Assembly (NCBI GenBank): GCA_030704425.1
Contig: JAPDHM010000002.1
Coordinates: 1,269,864 to 1,333,863, forward strand
DNA from: Rhodobacteraceae bacterium IMCC1909
GTDB taxonomy: Bacteria > Pseudomonadota > Alphaproteobacteria > Rhodobacterales > Rhodobacteraceae
Length of the DNA: 64,000 bases
Direction: 5' to 3'
Shown here in pieces: positions 1 to 9,936 of this stretch. The position numbers and the translations under genes were made by a program. Under the pieces are notes generated by a model. That model searched no databases, was not told where the DNA came from, and saw only the letters and a list, made by a program, of their open reading frames with translations. Each line of letters begins with the position of its first letter. Position 1 is the first letter of the stretch.

Positions 1-958
<958 letters not shown>

Positions 959-980
959 GACAGTTACACTTTGTGATTTA

Positions 981-1011
981 GGGCCGTTCTTTTGAGCGGC
1001 CCTTTTCTTTT
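981..1011 (+). terminator. Rho-independent terminator after rpoC
   Basis: A six-base-pair GC stem (GGGCCG paired with CGGCCC) with a short loop is followed by a T-rich run (TTTTCTTTT). It sits 22 bases after the rpoC stop codon and probably ends the rpoB-rpoC transcript. Confidence 0.8.
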
Positions 1012-1085
1012 GAAGTTGCATTTTTTGTCGAAATAGAGCCCGGTAGATCCGAGACGGTATTGATTTACGCAGCGAAGGCAGATCC

Positions 1086-1961
1086 ATGACTGACAATATC
1101 CGCGGAGCGCTCTTTATGGTTTGCTCAATGATTTGTTTTGCTGTGAATGACGCGGTGATCAAATCTTTAGGCGGGGTGCTGCCGATTTTCCAAACGCTTG
1201 CGGTGCGCGGCGGGATGGTGGTGGTCCTTCTGGCAATCTTGGTCATGCGCTCTGGTTGGCGGGTGCATGACCTTCGGCGCCGCGATCAGATGATCCTATT
1301 GCTGCGCGTCGCGGCAGAAGTTGGCGCCGCTTTCTTTATCGTTACGGCTCTGTTCAATATGGAATTGGCCAATATGACGGCCATCTTGCAAATCTTGCCG
1401 CTCACCATCCCATTGGCTGCCTTCATGTTCCTCGGGGAGCCTTTGGGTTGGCGCCGATTGTTGGCGATTTGCATCGGTTTTTTGGGGATGTTGTTCATCG
1501 TGAAACCGGGCAGTGATGGGTTTAATATTTACTCATTATTTTGTTTGGCAGCGGTGATCTGTGTCACAATTCGTGATCTGACCGCGCGCAGTTTGGGGGC
1601 CAAGCTCTCCTCCCAGGAGATGTCGTTCTTTGCCGCCGTCGGCGTGTTCGGCGCGGCGAGTGCGGCAACAATGTTCCAGCCCTGGGTGGCGATTTCCCTA
1701 GAATCCTGGGTGGCACTATGCGGCTCTTCATTTGCGCTTTTATTGGGATATCTGGTCAGTGTTTATGCCATTCGGACAGGGGATGTCAGCTTCACCGCAC
1801 AGTTTCGCTATATTGGCCTCATTGCTGCATTGATTTTAGGCTATGTGTTTTTTGGCGAATGGCCAGATCGTCTGGCTTTGATAGGGGCTGCGATTATTGT
1901 CGGTACAGGCGCCTTTACCCTCTATCGTCAGCGCGCGAGTCGGAAAGTGAATCCTGCTTAG
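1086..1961 (+). CDS. DMT family (EamA) transporter
   Basis: This 291-residue, very hydrophobic protein has the size and pattern of the drug/metabolite transporter superfamily: two EamA halves of about five membrane segments each. Visible segments include GALFMVCSMICFAVNDAVIKSL at the N terminus, AALFNMELANMTAILQILPLTIPLAAFMFLGE (the typical EamA 'xxPxxxxxxxxxxLGE' end of helix 4) and a matching second-half sequence ending LGYVFFGEWPD. It sits in the inner membrane and probably exports a small metabolite, but the substrate cannot be read from sequence. The ATG is preceded by an AAGGCAG-type ribosome site. It is separated from rpoC by the terminator and is probably a single-gene unit. Confidence 0.88.
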   Translation: MTDNIRGALFMVCSMICFAVNDAVIKSLGGVLPIFQTLAVRGGMVVVLLAILVMRSGWRVHDLRRRDQMILLLRVAAEVGAAFFIVTALFNMELANMTAILQILPLTIPLAAFMFLGEPLGWRRLLAICIGFLGMLFIVKPGSDGFNIYSLFCLAAVICVTIRDLTARSLGAKLSSQEMSFFAAVGVFGAASAATMFQPWVAISLESWVALCGSSFALLLGYLVSVYAIRTGDVSFTAQFRYIGLIAALILGYVFFGEWPDRLALIGAAIIVGTGAFTLYRQRASRKVNPA

Positions 1962-2056
1962 CACTGGCTTTGCGCGGTTGTCTGCGCGCAAGAGCAGATA
2001 TTCTGCACTTCCGGCCTTGACGTTGAAATTGCGCTGGCATACCTCTCTGCCACGGC

Positions 2057-2130
2057 GCGGGTATGGTGAAATGGTATCATAAGAGCCTTCCAAGCTTAAG
2101 GTGCGGGTTCGATTCCCGCTACCCGCTCCA
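2057..2130 (+). tRNA. tRNA-Gly (anticodon TCC)
   Basis: The 74-base cloverleaf has acceptor GCGGGTA paired with TACCCGC, a D-stem, an anticodon loop CTTCCAA with anticodon TCC, the T-arm GCGGG-TTCGATT-CCCGC and an encoded CCA end. The outermost anticodon-stem pair is A-A, otherwise all stems pair. An integrase remnant starts 80 bases downstream, which is the usual arrangement when a tRNA 3' end served as an attachment site. Confidence 0.95.
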
Positions 2131-2210
2131 GAAATCATCAGGCTTAAGCAGTCTGTCGATATTTAAACTACTGATAACATTCTTATAAATTATGTTTACC
2201 TAGCATTGGG

Positions 2211-3053
2211 ATGGAGAGAGTGTTGACCAGATTACTGACCAAAAAAGTCCCTTATACATTTAACCGCGCTGGGTATTACTACTTCTCAAGACGTGTTCTC
2301 GCAGACCTTTTGAGTCATTATTCCTATCCCCGTATCGTTCAGGGGCTTAAGACAAGATCTGCGCAGACTGCTAAATCTAGAGCTTTGGTGGCTGCGGCTA
2401 AGTTGGATGAATATTGGTCACATCTCAGAATGACTGACCCTGGCCTTATTGGACTTAGTTTGTTAAAGCTGGGATATAAGACATATTCCCGAAATACTCA
2501 GCTTGATGCCTCTATGAATTCTGAGCAGCACATTACGCTCTCTGAGGCTTTAGAAACGTATCTCACGCAGAAGGGTGCTAGCAAGCCAAAGACCTTCAAA
2601 GCCGCTGCCCAGAGAGCCTGTAGTTATCTTGTAGATGCTTGTGGAGCTAAGACCTTGGCTGAGTACACTCGGGCAGAAGCTCTAAGCTACAGGGATTACC
2701 TAATCGCTAAAGGGCTGGTTGGCTCAAGCGTTAGCAGAGTAATGAGTTCCATTAGGGCCATTTTTAACTTCGCCATCTCTGAGTATGCGCTTGATCTTAA
2801 GAACCCCTTTGTTGGGATGTACTTTGATAAATCGGCTGGAGTGAGTAAGCGTCTTCCAATACCAATAGAAGATATTCTCAAGGTACAGCACTTATGCAGA
2901 ACAATAGACGATGATCTCAGATACTGGAATGCGTCTGGCGGAAGGTGCTGGGCTGCTGAAGAGAGATATAATCCTAGATGCAGGCATACAAATAAGACCC
3001 TTTTTTTCCCACTGCATCAGTATCCCCCTGACCACTCCTGCTAAAGGATAGGT
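2211..3053 (+). pseudogene. Tyrosine recombinase (integrase), truncated and frameshifted
   Basis: The first ~240 residues look like a roseobacter phage-type integrase: an N-terminal DUF6538-like segment (YTFNRAGYYYFSRRV, then GLKTRSAQTAKSRA) and a core-binding SAM-like domain (LSEALETYLTQKGASKPKTFK to YRDYLIAKGLVGSSVSRVMSSIRAIFNFA). The catalytic domain then breaks. After DDLR the frame reads nonsense, while the next frame resumes with SDTGMRLAEGAGLLKRDI, the box I sequence containing the first catalytic Arg, and then stops within about 40 codons. The HxxR and Tyr boxes are absent. This points to a small deletion plus truncation, so the protein cannot be an active recombinase. Its place just after tRNA-Gly marks the scar of a lost or decayed integrated element. 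Confidence 0.85.
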
Positions 3054-3459
3054 TATGTGGTCCATTTCTTGATATAATCTTCATAAGCTTTAAGCCAATT
3101 TTGATCGAACGAACCAGCTGAAATTTGGTACACTAAAAGCGCAACGGTGCCAATAGTATTGAAGGAACTGAAGCGGCTTCGGAAAGAAAATGACCAGTTG
3201 AGAAGAGCGTAGCTGTCGACGGCCCGCGATTCATCAATCGCGATGATATACTTTAGATAGTTTTCGCTTTCGGCTTCAGCCAAACGCCGGTTGGTATCAA
3301 CCAAAGAGCTGCCACCATCAATGGTGATTGTCTAGGTTGTTCCGGTCGTGCAGGCGGCGCCGATGCTGCCCTCTGCGTCTGTTGCTGAACCCGGTGTAAT
3401 GGCGCCAAAATTCAGCGTAACAGCAGAAACGGTGCAGCGAGTTTCATTGCATATGTCAT
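3053..3459 (-). pseudogene. Spore coat protein U (SCPU)-like domain protein remnant
   Basis: Read on the minus strand, the DNA gives a start with a hydrophobic leader (MTYAMKLAAPFLLL) followed by a stop or frame slip. A stretch resembling the first half of an SCPU domain follows (TLNFGAITPGSATDAEGSIGAACTTGTT, stop, TITIDGGSS), and then an open segment LVDTNRRLAEAESENYLKYIIAIDESRAV. SCPU proteins are secreted beta-sandwich subunits of chaperone-usher-like fibres. At least one in-frame stop and the poor C-terminal match mean this is a relic. The family reading rests on pattern memory of FGxxxPxS and ITIDGG motifs, so it is moderate in certainty. Confidence 0.45.
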
Positions 3460-3896
3460 TGTGGTGTCCTTAAATATCTATGTCGTTTTAGATGAAGTCT
3501 TGGGAAGAATTGGGAGACTTCGCTGCGCAAATAAGTTCTAATATACTAACAAAGGGTAAATCTTTCCGGCCCTGTGTCTCAATTGGACAGTTGGCCATAA
3601 TTGATCTTCAAAAGTGTAGAAAACGAGCTTTTTATTTTTATTAATAGACAATTTAGTGATCTATTAGCTTTTAAGTTAAACCTGTTAGTGATCGGTTTAA
3701 ACTTTGACGTGTTTTGATCGCGCGAAAGCGTATTTTCGGAGTGATCGCGCCGCAATAGCGCGCTCGCACGCCGGCTTATGATCCGCCCGCCTATCTGCGG
3801 CCATCCTATGTGCGACACTCTGATTTTATTGAACGCGCCCTCTTGTTGGTTGCCCTACAGCCGGATACATCGTGTGGACGAGTTTAAGGGGCGGGC
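3460..3896. other. Intergenic region without a recognisable gene
   Basis: About 440 AT-richer bases lie between the coat-protein relic and the ABC exporter. A 79-codon minus-strand frame here has an unconvincing, low-complexity translation. The promoter of the exporter probably lies in the last 100 bases, but no clear -35/-10 pair stands out. Confidence 0.4.
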
Positions 3897-5687
3897 ATGG
3901 CACAGACACCAAATTCAGCGGCAGAGGTGAGCGAAGAGCGTGCAGCCTCAAAACGAGTTGGCGTGTTAAAAGCTCTGCTCCGCTATTTTGCCCCTTACAA
4001 AGTTTGGGTTGTATTGGCACTGGTGGCCCTCACCATCACTGCCAGCGTGTCATTGATTTTGCCGGTTGCGGCCCGCCGGGTGATTGACGGATTTTCGGTT
4101 GGGGATGTGTCCCTACTCAATCAATATTTCATGGGCGCCATTGCAGTGGCCGCGATCTTCGCTCTGGGCACAGGCCTGCGCTACTATGTGGTGACACGTC
4201 TTGGCGAGCGCGTGGTCGCAGATTTGCGCAAGGCCATTTTTGACCGCATGATTGGCATGTCACCGGCCTATTTTGAGAAATTGATGACTGGCGAAGTTCT
4301 CAGCCGCATCACAACCGACACGACGTTGATCCTGTCGGTCATCGGGTCCTCTGCCAGCTGGATGCTGCGGAATATGCTGATGATGTCTGGTGGATTGATT
4401 ATGATGCTCTGGACCTCTCCAAAGCTGACCGGTTTGGTCCTCTTGATCGTGCCTCTCATCTTAGGGCCGATTTTGGCATTAGGGCGCAAATTGCGCGGCT
4501 TGTCGCGACAAAACCAGGACTGGATTGCGGCCTCCTCTGGGAAGGCGTCGGAGTCGCTTTTGTCGGCACAAACCGTACAAGCCTTTACCCATGAGGCCCG
4601 CAGCTCGACAGAGTTCTCAAATGTCACCGAGAAAGCCTATGACAGCGCCCGCGCAAGGATCAAAACGCGCGCGCTGATAACGATGATCATTATCTTTGTG
4701 ACATTTAGCGGTGTGATGGGGGTTTTGTGGATTGGTGCCATTGACGTGCGCAGTGGCGCCACCACCGCCGGACAATTGGTGCAATTCGTCATCTACGCTG
4801 CCATTGTTGCCAGCTCAACTGCGGCCTTGTCAGAGCTTTGGTCCGAGCTGCAGCGGGCGGCCGGGGCCACGGAACGTCTGGTTGAGCTGTTGGAGGCGGA
4901 GGATTCGATTGCCGATCCACAGGAGCCGATCCCGGCGAAACCGGGGGCCGTGGTGTTTGAGGATGTAAAGTTTGCTTTCCCAAGCCGGCCAGACTCGCCG
5001 GCGCTCAATGGGGTGAATTTTACGATCAAGCCCGGTGAAACAGTGGCCCTGGTGGGGCCTTCTGGAGCTGGCAAGTCTACGATTATTCAACTGGTGCAGC
5101 GGTTTTTTGATCCGCAAGCCGGCCACATCACCTTTGGCGGTGTGCCTTTGCCTCAGATGCGGCGCAGTGATTTTCGCCAATTCATGGCGCTTGTTCCGCA
5201 AGATCCTGTTGTTTTTGCCAGTTCTGCCTATGACAATATCTTATTTGGCCGCCCAAGCGCCAGCCGCGATGAGGTGATTGCGGCGGCTAAGGCAGCGGCG
5301 GCAGATGATTTTATTCGTGCGCTGCCTCATGGCTATGACAGCTATGTCGGCGAGCGCGGTGTGATGCTTTCTGGCGGGCAGAAGCAACGGATTGCCATTG
5401 CCCGCGCAATCCTGCGCGATGCCCCGGTGCTCTTGTTGGATGAGGCCACCTCGGCTCTGGATGGCGAGAGTGAGGCCTTGGTACAAAAAGCGTTTGAGGT
5501 GCTGTCAAAACATCGCACCACCTTGGTGGTGGCGCATCGTTTGGCAACGGTCAAAAATGCCGATCGCATTCTGGTGATGGATCAGGGCCAAATTATAGCG
5601 CAGGGTACGCATGCCAGTTTGGTCGCAGAAGGTGGGCTCTACGCGCGCCTGGCCAAATTGCAGTTTTCTCAAACAGATGGTACCTAG
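3897..5687 (+). CDS. ABC transporter, fused permease and ATPase (MsbA-like exporter)
   Basis: This 596-residue half-transporter exporter has an N-terminal membrane domain of six helices (roughly residues 30-310) and a C-terminal nucleotide-binding domain (about 345-580). The ATPase shows Walker A GPSGAGKST near residue 386, the Q-loop region ALVPQDPVVFA, signature LSGGQKQRIAIARA near 490, Walker B VLLLDEATSALD near 511 and the switch His in VVAHRLATV. It should homodimerise in the inner membrane and export a lipid or hydrophobic compound, as MsbA-type proteins do; the substrate is not determinable. GGGGCGGGC precedes the ATG. The downstream acyl-CoA synthetase follows after ~105 bases and may share transcription. 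Confidence 0.92.
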   Translation: MAQTPNSAAEVSEERAASKRVGVLKALLRYFAPYKVWVVLALVALTITASVSLILPVAARRVIDGFSVGDVSLLNQYFMGAIAVAAIFALGTGLRYYVVTRLGERVVADLRKAIFDRMIGMSPAYFEKLMTGEVLSRITTDTTLILSVIGSSASWMLRNMLMMSGGLIMMLWTSPKLTGLVLLIVPLILGPILALGRKLRGLSRQNQDWIAASSGKASESLLSAQTVQAFTHEARSSTEFSNVTEKAYDSARARIKTRALITMIIIFVTFSGVMGVLWIGAIDVRSGATTAGQLVQFVIYAAIVASSTAALSELWSELQRAAGATERLVELLEAEDSIADPQEPIPAKPGAVVFEDVKFAFPSRPDSPALNGVNFTIKPGETVALVGPSGAGKSTIIQLVQRFFDPQAGHITFGGVPLPQMRRSDFRQFMALVPQDPVVFASSAYDNILFGRPSASRDEVIAAAKAAAADDFIRALPHGYDSYVGERGVMLSGGQKQRIAIARAILRDAPVLLLDEATSALDGESEALVQKAFEVLSKHRTTLVVAHRLATVKNADRILVMDQGQIIAQGTHASLVAEGGLYARLAKLQFSQTDGT

Positions 5688-5792
5688 AGGCAATCTGCGT
5701 CGATGCGCGCAAATTCCTTGCGAAATTGATTAATATTTAGCATCCTCCATCATGGCGTGCGGATTGGCGCGCGTGAGTTTGGGGAGATGCTT

Positions 5793-7670
5793 ATGGGATT
5801 TGCAACTAAAGCTGATCGGGACGCAGTTGAAAACGAAATGCTCTGGGCAGAGCGTGATGTTCCCAAAACGATGTATGAGTTCATCGACCGGGTGGCCGCG
5901 CGTCATGGTGCCCGCCCCGGTGTGAGCTTTCAGATCACCTCGGGGCAGGCGGACAAGGCGGAAACGCTGAGCTGGCAAGAGTTTCGAGATAAATCGGTGC
6001 AGGCCGCCAATCTATTCCGCCGCTTGGGTGTGGGTGAAAATGACGTCGTGGCTTATCTGCTGCCCATCTGTAACGAGGCGGCCTTGACCCTTGTGGGGGG
6101 AAGCATTGCGGGCATTGCCAATCCAATCAACCCTTTGCTGGAACCAGATCAAATTTCCGCGATCCTGCGCGAAACCAATGCGAAGGTCTTGGTCACCCTG
6201 CGCGGGTTCCCAAAAACGGATTTGCCACAGCTGGCAGCCGATGCGGTGGCGCAGGCGCCAAATGTGCAGACTGTGTTGGAAGTGGATCTAAACCGCTACC
6301 TGACACCACCAAAATCTTGGATCGTGCCGCTCATTCGTCCGAAAGTCTCCGTCACCCATGCCGCGCAGGTCATGGATTTCAACGCAGAGCTGGCAAAGCA
6401 GAACCGCATACTTGATTTTCAAGATGCAACTGAAGATCGCGTCGCTGCCTATTTTCACACGGGCGGCACAACGGGCATGCCGAAGGTTGCGCAACATAAA
6501 TATTCCGGCATTGTCTATAATGGCTGGCTTGGGGATCGAATGCTGTTTGAGGCCCAGGACACAATCATTTGTCCTCTGCCGCTGTTTCACGTTTTTGCCT
6601 GTCATGTGATATTGATGGCCATGATCAGCTCTGGCGCCCATGTGGTCTTTCCCACGCCGCAGGGCTATCGGGGCGAGGGGGTGTTTGATAATTTCTGGAA
6701 ACTCATAGAGCGGTGGAATGTGACTTTTATGATCACCGTCCCGACCGCGCTGTCAGCGCTGATGCAGCGCCCGGTGAATGCGGATATCTCGTCGCTTCGA
6801 ACGGCGTTTTCTGGCTCTTCACCATTGCCAATTGAACTGTTCAAGCGCTTTGAGGCCGCAACAGGGGTTGAGATTGTCGAGGGGTATGGTTTGACTGAGG
6901 TGACTTGTTTGGTCTCTTGCAACCCAGATCAAGGTCTCAAAAAAGTTGGGTCCGTTGGGCTGCCCTTGCCGCATACCTCCGTTAAAATTCTGCGTGATGG
7001 GCCCAAGGGACCTCAGGAATGCGATGTCGATGAGATTGGAGAAATCTGCGTTGATAATCCGGGGGTCTTTGCGGGTCACACCTATACGGAGGCAGCCAAG
7101 AACAAAAATCTCTATCATTTCGCGAGCTACCTGCGCACCGGGGATTTGGGGCGGATGGACGCGGATGGCTACCTGTGGATCACCGGCCGCGCCAAAGATC
7201 TTATTATTCGTGGTGGGCATAACATTGATCCGGCCCTGATCGAGGAAGCTTTGGCGGGCCATGAGGCCGTCGGATTTGTCGGTGCAATTGGTCAGCCGGA
7301 TGCGCATTCGGGGGAAATTCCCTGTGCCTATGTGGAGCTGGTTGCAGGTGCGGATGTCAGCGCCGAGGAGCTCGTGACTTTTGCCAGTGAACGTGTGGCA
7401 GAACGGGCTGCGCAACCAAAATATATTGAGATCATGCCAGAGCTGCCGAAAACGGCGGTGGGAAAGGTCTTCAAACCTGCGCTGCGCAAATCTGCAATCA
7501 CCCGCATTTATAATGCGGCGCTGTCAGAGGCAGGCGTGCCTGCGGAGGTGCAGACAGTGATTGAGGACAAACAACGCGGGCTTGTGGCGCAAGTGCGTGG
7601 CAGCGCTGAAGATGAGGCGGTGAACCAAGTGCTTGGTGGCTTTATCTGGTCTTGGGAACGTGCGGGCTAG
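5793..7670 (+). CDS. Acyl-CoA synthetase (AMP-forming)
   Basis: This is a member of the ANL adenylating superfamily. It activates a carboxylic acid, probably a fatty acid, with ATP and CoA to acyl-CoA. The AMP-binding P-loop YFHTGGTTGMPK lies near residue 222, the A4/A5 motifs are seen as EGYGLTEVTC, the A7 Asp as YLRTGDLGRMDADGYLWITGRAKDLII, and the A10 lysine region as LPKTAVGKVFKPALR. The length of about 625 residues is slightly long for the family because of a C-terminal tail (TRIYNAALSEAGVPAEV and beyond). An upstream in-frame start exists at 5757, but the ATG at 5793 has GGGGAG six bases before it, so I chose that one. A desaturase follows, suggesting a lipid-related pair. Confidence 0.9.
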   Translation: MGFATKADRDAVENEMLWAERDVPKTMYEFIDRVAARHGARPGVSFQITSGQADKAETLSWQEFRDKSVQAANLFRRLGVGENDVVAYLLPICNEAALTLVGGSIAGIANPINPLLEPDQISAILRETNAKVLVTLRGFPKTDLPQLAADAVAQAPNVQTVLEVDLNRYLTPPKSWIVPLIRPKVSVTHAAQVMDFNAELAKQNRILDFQDATEDRVAAYFHTGGTTGMPKVAQHKYSGIVYNGWLGDRMLFEAQDTIICPLPLFHVFACHVILMAMISSGAHVVFPTPQGYRGEGVFDNFWKLIERWNVTFMITVPTALSALMQRPVNADISSLRTAFSGSSPLPIELFKRFEAATGVEIVEGYGLTEVTCLVSCNPDQGLKKVGSVGLPLPHTSVKILRDGPKGPQECDVDEIGEICVDNPGVFAGHTYTEAAKNKNLYHFASYLRTGDLGRMDADGYLWITGRAKDLIIRGGHNIDPALIEEALAGHEAVGFVGAIGQPDAHSGEIPCAYVELVAGADVSAEELVTFASERVAERAAQPKYIEIMPELPKTAVGKVFKPALRKSAITRIYNAALSEAGVPAEVQTVIEDKQRGLVAQVRGSAEDEAVNQVLGGFIWSWERAG

Positions 7671-7762
7671 AGTTTGCGGGCCAAAGACGCGTCGGATCAA
7701 AAGCCTGGACAGGCTTTGGAGCGCTCACTAGGCTGCGTTTCAACTGATGGATGAGGTAAATT

Positions 7763-8743
7763 ATGGACGCGTCGTTTTCACGCCGTAAACTGGTCACCCC
7801 AGTCGAACTCAAGGCGCTTAACACACGCTCAAACCTTTGGGGGGCTGCGCAAATGGCCAGCCATCTGGGGGCAATCGTCTGCGCGGGTTACCTGCACAGC
7901 TTGGCTTTGGGCACAGCATGGGTCTGGCTGACAGGCTTTGTCTTGGGTGTTTTACTCAATTTCCTCTATGCCGCCCAGCATGAGCTGAGCCATGCGACCG
8001 TTTTTGCGACCCGTCGGATAAATGTGCTCTTTGGCCGGTTGATTGGCTTTGTGATGATCTTTCCACGAGATTACGATCAGGTCATGCATTTCGCACATCA
8101 TACCCACACGCAAGATTGGGAGAAAGACGGCGAATTGGTGCGCGCGCCCTATACGCTTGTGACCTATCTATTGTGGCTGTCAGGCGTTACTTATTGGCGC
8201 AATCGCATCTTTGGTGTGATCCGCCGCGCGCGGGGGGTGATTATTGAGCCGTTTATCCGCGCCGAAGAAGAGGCCAAGATCGTTCTTGAGAGCCGGATTC
8301 ATTTGGCGCTCTATGCGGTGATCCTCTTGGGCTCTGTTGCTTTGAATTCATGGGCGGCGATGAGCTTTTGGCTTTTGCCGATGTTTTTGACCAAACCTGT
8401 GCATCAGTTGCAAAATACGATCGAACATTTGGGCCTCAGCCATGAGGATGATATATTAAAGAACACACGCTCCACGCGGACCAATGCACTAATGCGCTGG
8501 CTGTGCTGGCAGATGCCTTATCATACGGCGCATCATGTATTTCCCTCTGTGCCCTTTTGGAAGTTGCGGCAGCTCAATGCCAAGATCGAGGCGCAGGCTG
8601 GGCCTGTGCACCGGATGGGCTGGATCGAATTTCAGATTGAAGTCATCAAGCGGTTTGCGCAAAAGGATGAAAGCCAATGGCCCATGGATGAGGTTTGGAT
8701 TGTACCGACCTCAGCTGGACGCGAGACGCGCGTTGAGGCTTGA
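7763..8743 (+). CDS. Fatty acid desaturase family protein
   Basis: This 326-residue integral membrane di-iron enzyme shows the three histidine clusters of the family: HELSH near residue 73 (QHELSHATVF), HFAHHTHTQDW near 108 and HTAHHVFP near 253, plus an extra HQLQNTIEHLG segment near 213. Hydrophobic stretches between them would form about four membrane helices. Members introduce double bonds into, or hydroxylate, acyl chains or related lipids using O2; the exact substrate cannot be read. An AGGTAA-type site precedes the ATG. Its 3' end overlaps the convergent ada gene by 33 bases. It may work with the adjacent acyl-CoA synthetase on lipid modification, which is inference. Confidence 0.88.
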   Translation: MDASFSRRKLVTPVELKALNTRSNLWGAAQMASHLGAIVCAGYLHSLALGTAWVWLTGFVLGVLLNFLYAAQHELSHATVFATRRINVLFGRLIGFVMIFPRDYDQVMHFAHHTHTQDWEKDGELVRAPYTLVTYLLWLSGVTYWRNRIFGVIRRARGVIIEPFIRAEEEAKIVLESRIHLALYAVILLGSVALNSWAAMSFWLLPMFLTKPVHQLQNTIEHLGLSHEDDILKNTRSTRTNALMRWLCWQMPYHTAHHVFPSVPFWKLRQLNAKIEAQAGPVHRMGWIEFQIEVIKRFAQKDESQWPMDEVWIVPTSAGRETRVEA

Positions 8744-9799
8744 GCTCGCCTCCGCATAGGCGCGTTCCAGCTCTATTAACTTCTGCTTGCGCCATAGCCC
8801 GCCGGCATAGCCTGTCAGAGTGCCGTCAGCGCCAATGACGCGGTGGCAGGGCAATACAATTGCAATTTGATTGGCCCCATTGGCGCGGGCAACGGCACGC
8901 ATGGCCGTGGGTCGTGCGATCTCCTGCGCCAATTGCCCATAGGATCGGGTTTGTCCGGCTGGGATGTCTTGCAGAGCCCGCCAGACAGTTTTGGAAAAAT
9001 CTGTGCCGTGCAAGGCCAGAGGCAGATCGAATTTCGGCCGCCGCCCCTCAAAAAATTCTGTCAGCTGCTCATGCACCCGATCGGTCAAGGCAAAGCGACC
9101 AAAACCCAATTGCCCTTTGGAATATTGAAACAGCTGCTGCACCTCGCGGGCCAGGCCCTTGCGTTCGGGAAATTCCAACAAATGCACTTGCACGGCGTCA
9201 CAGATGGTCACCATCGCGCCAATGGGTGTGTCGATCCAACTGGCCCGCAACAGGGCATTTTCGGCAAATTCCCCTGGGGCTCGTCCCATGAGCTTTGAGA
9301 AAGCGGTGCGAAATGCGCTGGGCGATGCAAATCCTGCGCTCAGTTGGGCTTCTATGACCTTATCGCCCTTGGCCAAGACCTCGGCAGAGTGGCGCAATCG
9401 GCGGTGACGGGCCATTTCCAAAAAGGTCATGCCAAAATGGCGCTTGAAGGCGCGCCGTACGGTGGAGGGGTCAAACCCCATCGACGCGACGCAGGTCTCG
9501 CTCCAGCGACGCATCGGATCTGCATCAAAGGCTTTCAGCATCTGATCCACCAGCGGATCCAGCCGCGCCACAGGCGCCAGCGGGTGGCAGCGTTTGCAGG
9601 GTCGAAATCCCCCGGCGATACAATCACCGGGGTTCTCGAAAAACGTGCAGTTTTCCGGTTTGGGATTGGGGGCCGGGCAATTGAGGCGGCAAAAAATGCC
9701 GGTTGAGGTCACGCCGACATAGGCGCGTCCCTCATAGGCGTCACTGCGGGCGACAAGTGCGTTATAGAGCACATCTGGATCAGGCAAGGACAACATCAT
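8711..9799 (-). CDS. ada: Bifunctional DNA repair methyltransferase / transcriptional activator Ada
   Basis: The protein has 362 residues, close to E. coli Ada (354), with all domains in order. The N-terminal Ada zinc domain carries Cys37, Cys41, Cys68 and Cys71, equivalent to the four E. coli ligands, the first of which accepts methyl groups from phosphotriesters. An AraC-type HTH follows (about residues 85-180, e.g. FDPSTVRRAFKRHFGMTFLEMARHRRLRHSAEVLA and FASPSAFRTAFSKLMG). The C-terminal O6-methylguanine methyltransferase domain has the active-site PCHRVIG with Cys318. It removes alkyl groups from DNA and, once methylated, activates its own regulon. It is convergent with the desaturase, the stops overlapping by 33 bases. 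No other adaptive-response gene is adjacent. Confidence 0.95.
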   Translation of the reverse strand: MMLSLPDPDVLYNALVARSDAYEGRAYVGVTSTGIFCRLNCPAPNPKPENCTFFENPGDCIAGGFRPCKRCHPLAPVARLDPLVDQMLKAFDADPMRRWSETCVASMGFDPSTVRRAFKRHFGMTFLEMARHRRLRHSAEVLAKGDKVIEAQLSAGFASPSAFRTAFSKLMGRAPGEFAENALLRASWIDTPIGAMVTICDAVQVHLLEFPERKGLAREVQQLFQYSKGQLGFGRFALTDRVHEQLTEFFEGRRPKFDLPLALHGTDFSKTVWRALQDIPAGQTRSYGQLAQEIARPTAMRAVARANGANQIAIVLPCHRVIGADGTLTGYAGGLWRKQKLIELERAYAEASSSLNARLASS

Positions 9800-9936
9800 T
9801 TCAGCACCCTAGCGCGATTCGCTTCGTCTTGGCGCCGTTTTTCGGGCGTGACTGTGAATTTCCCTACCATTGCCTGTCAGTCGGGGCCGGGCTGCGGCCG
9901 GATGCGTGAAAATTGCTTGCCTCACCTAGGAACTAA

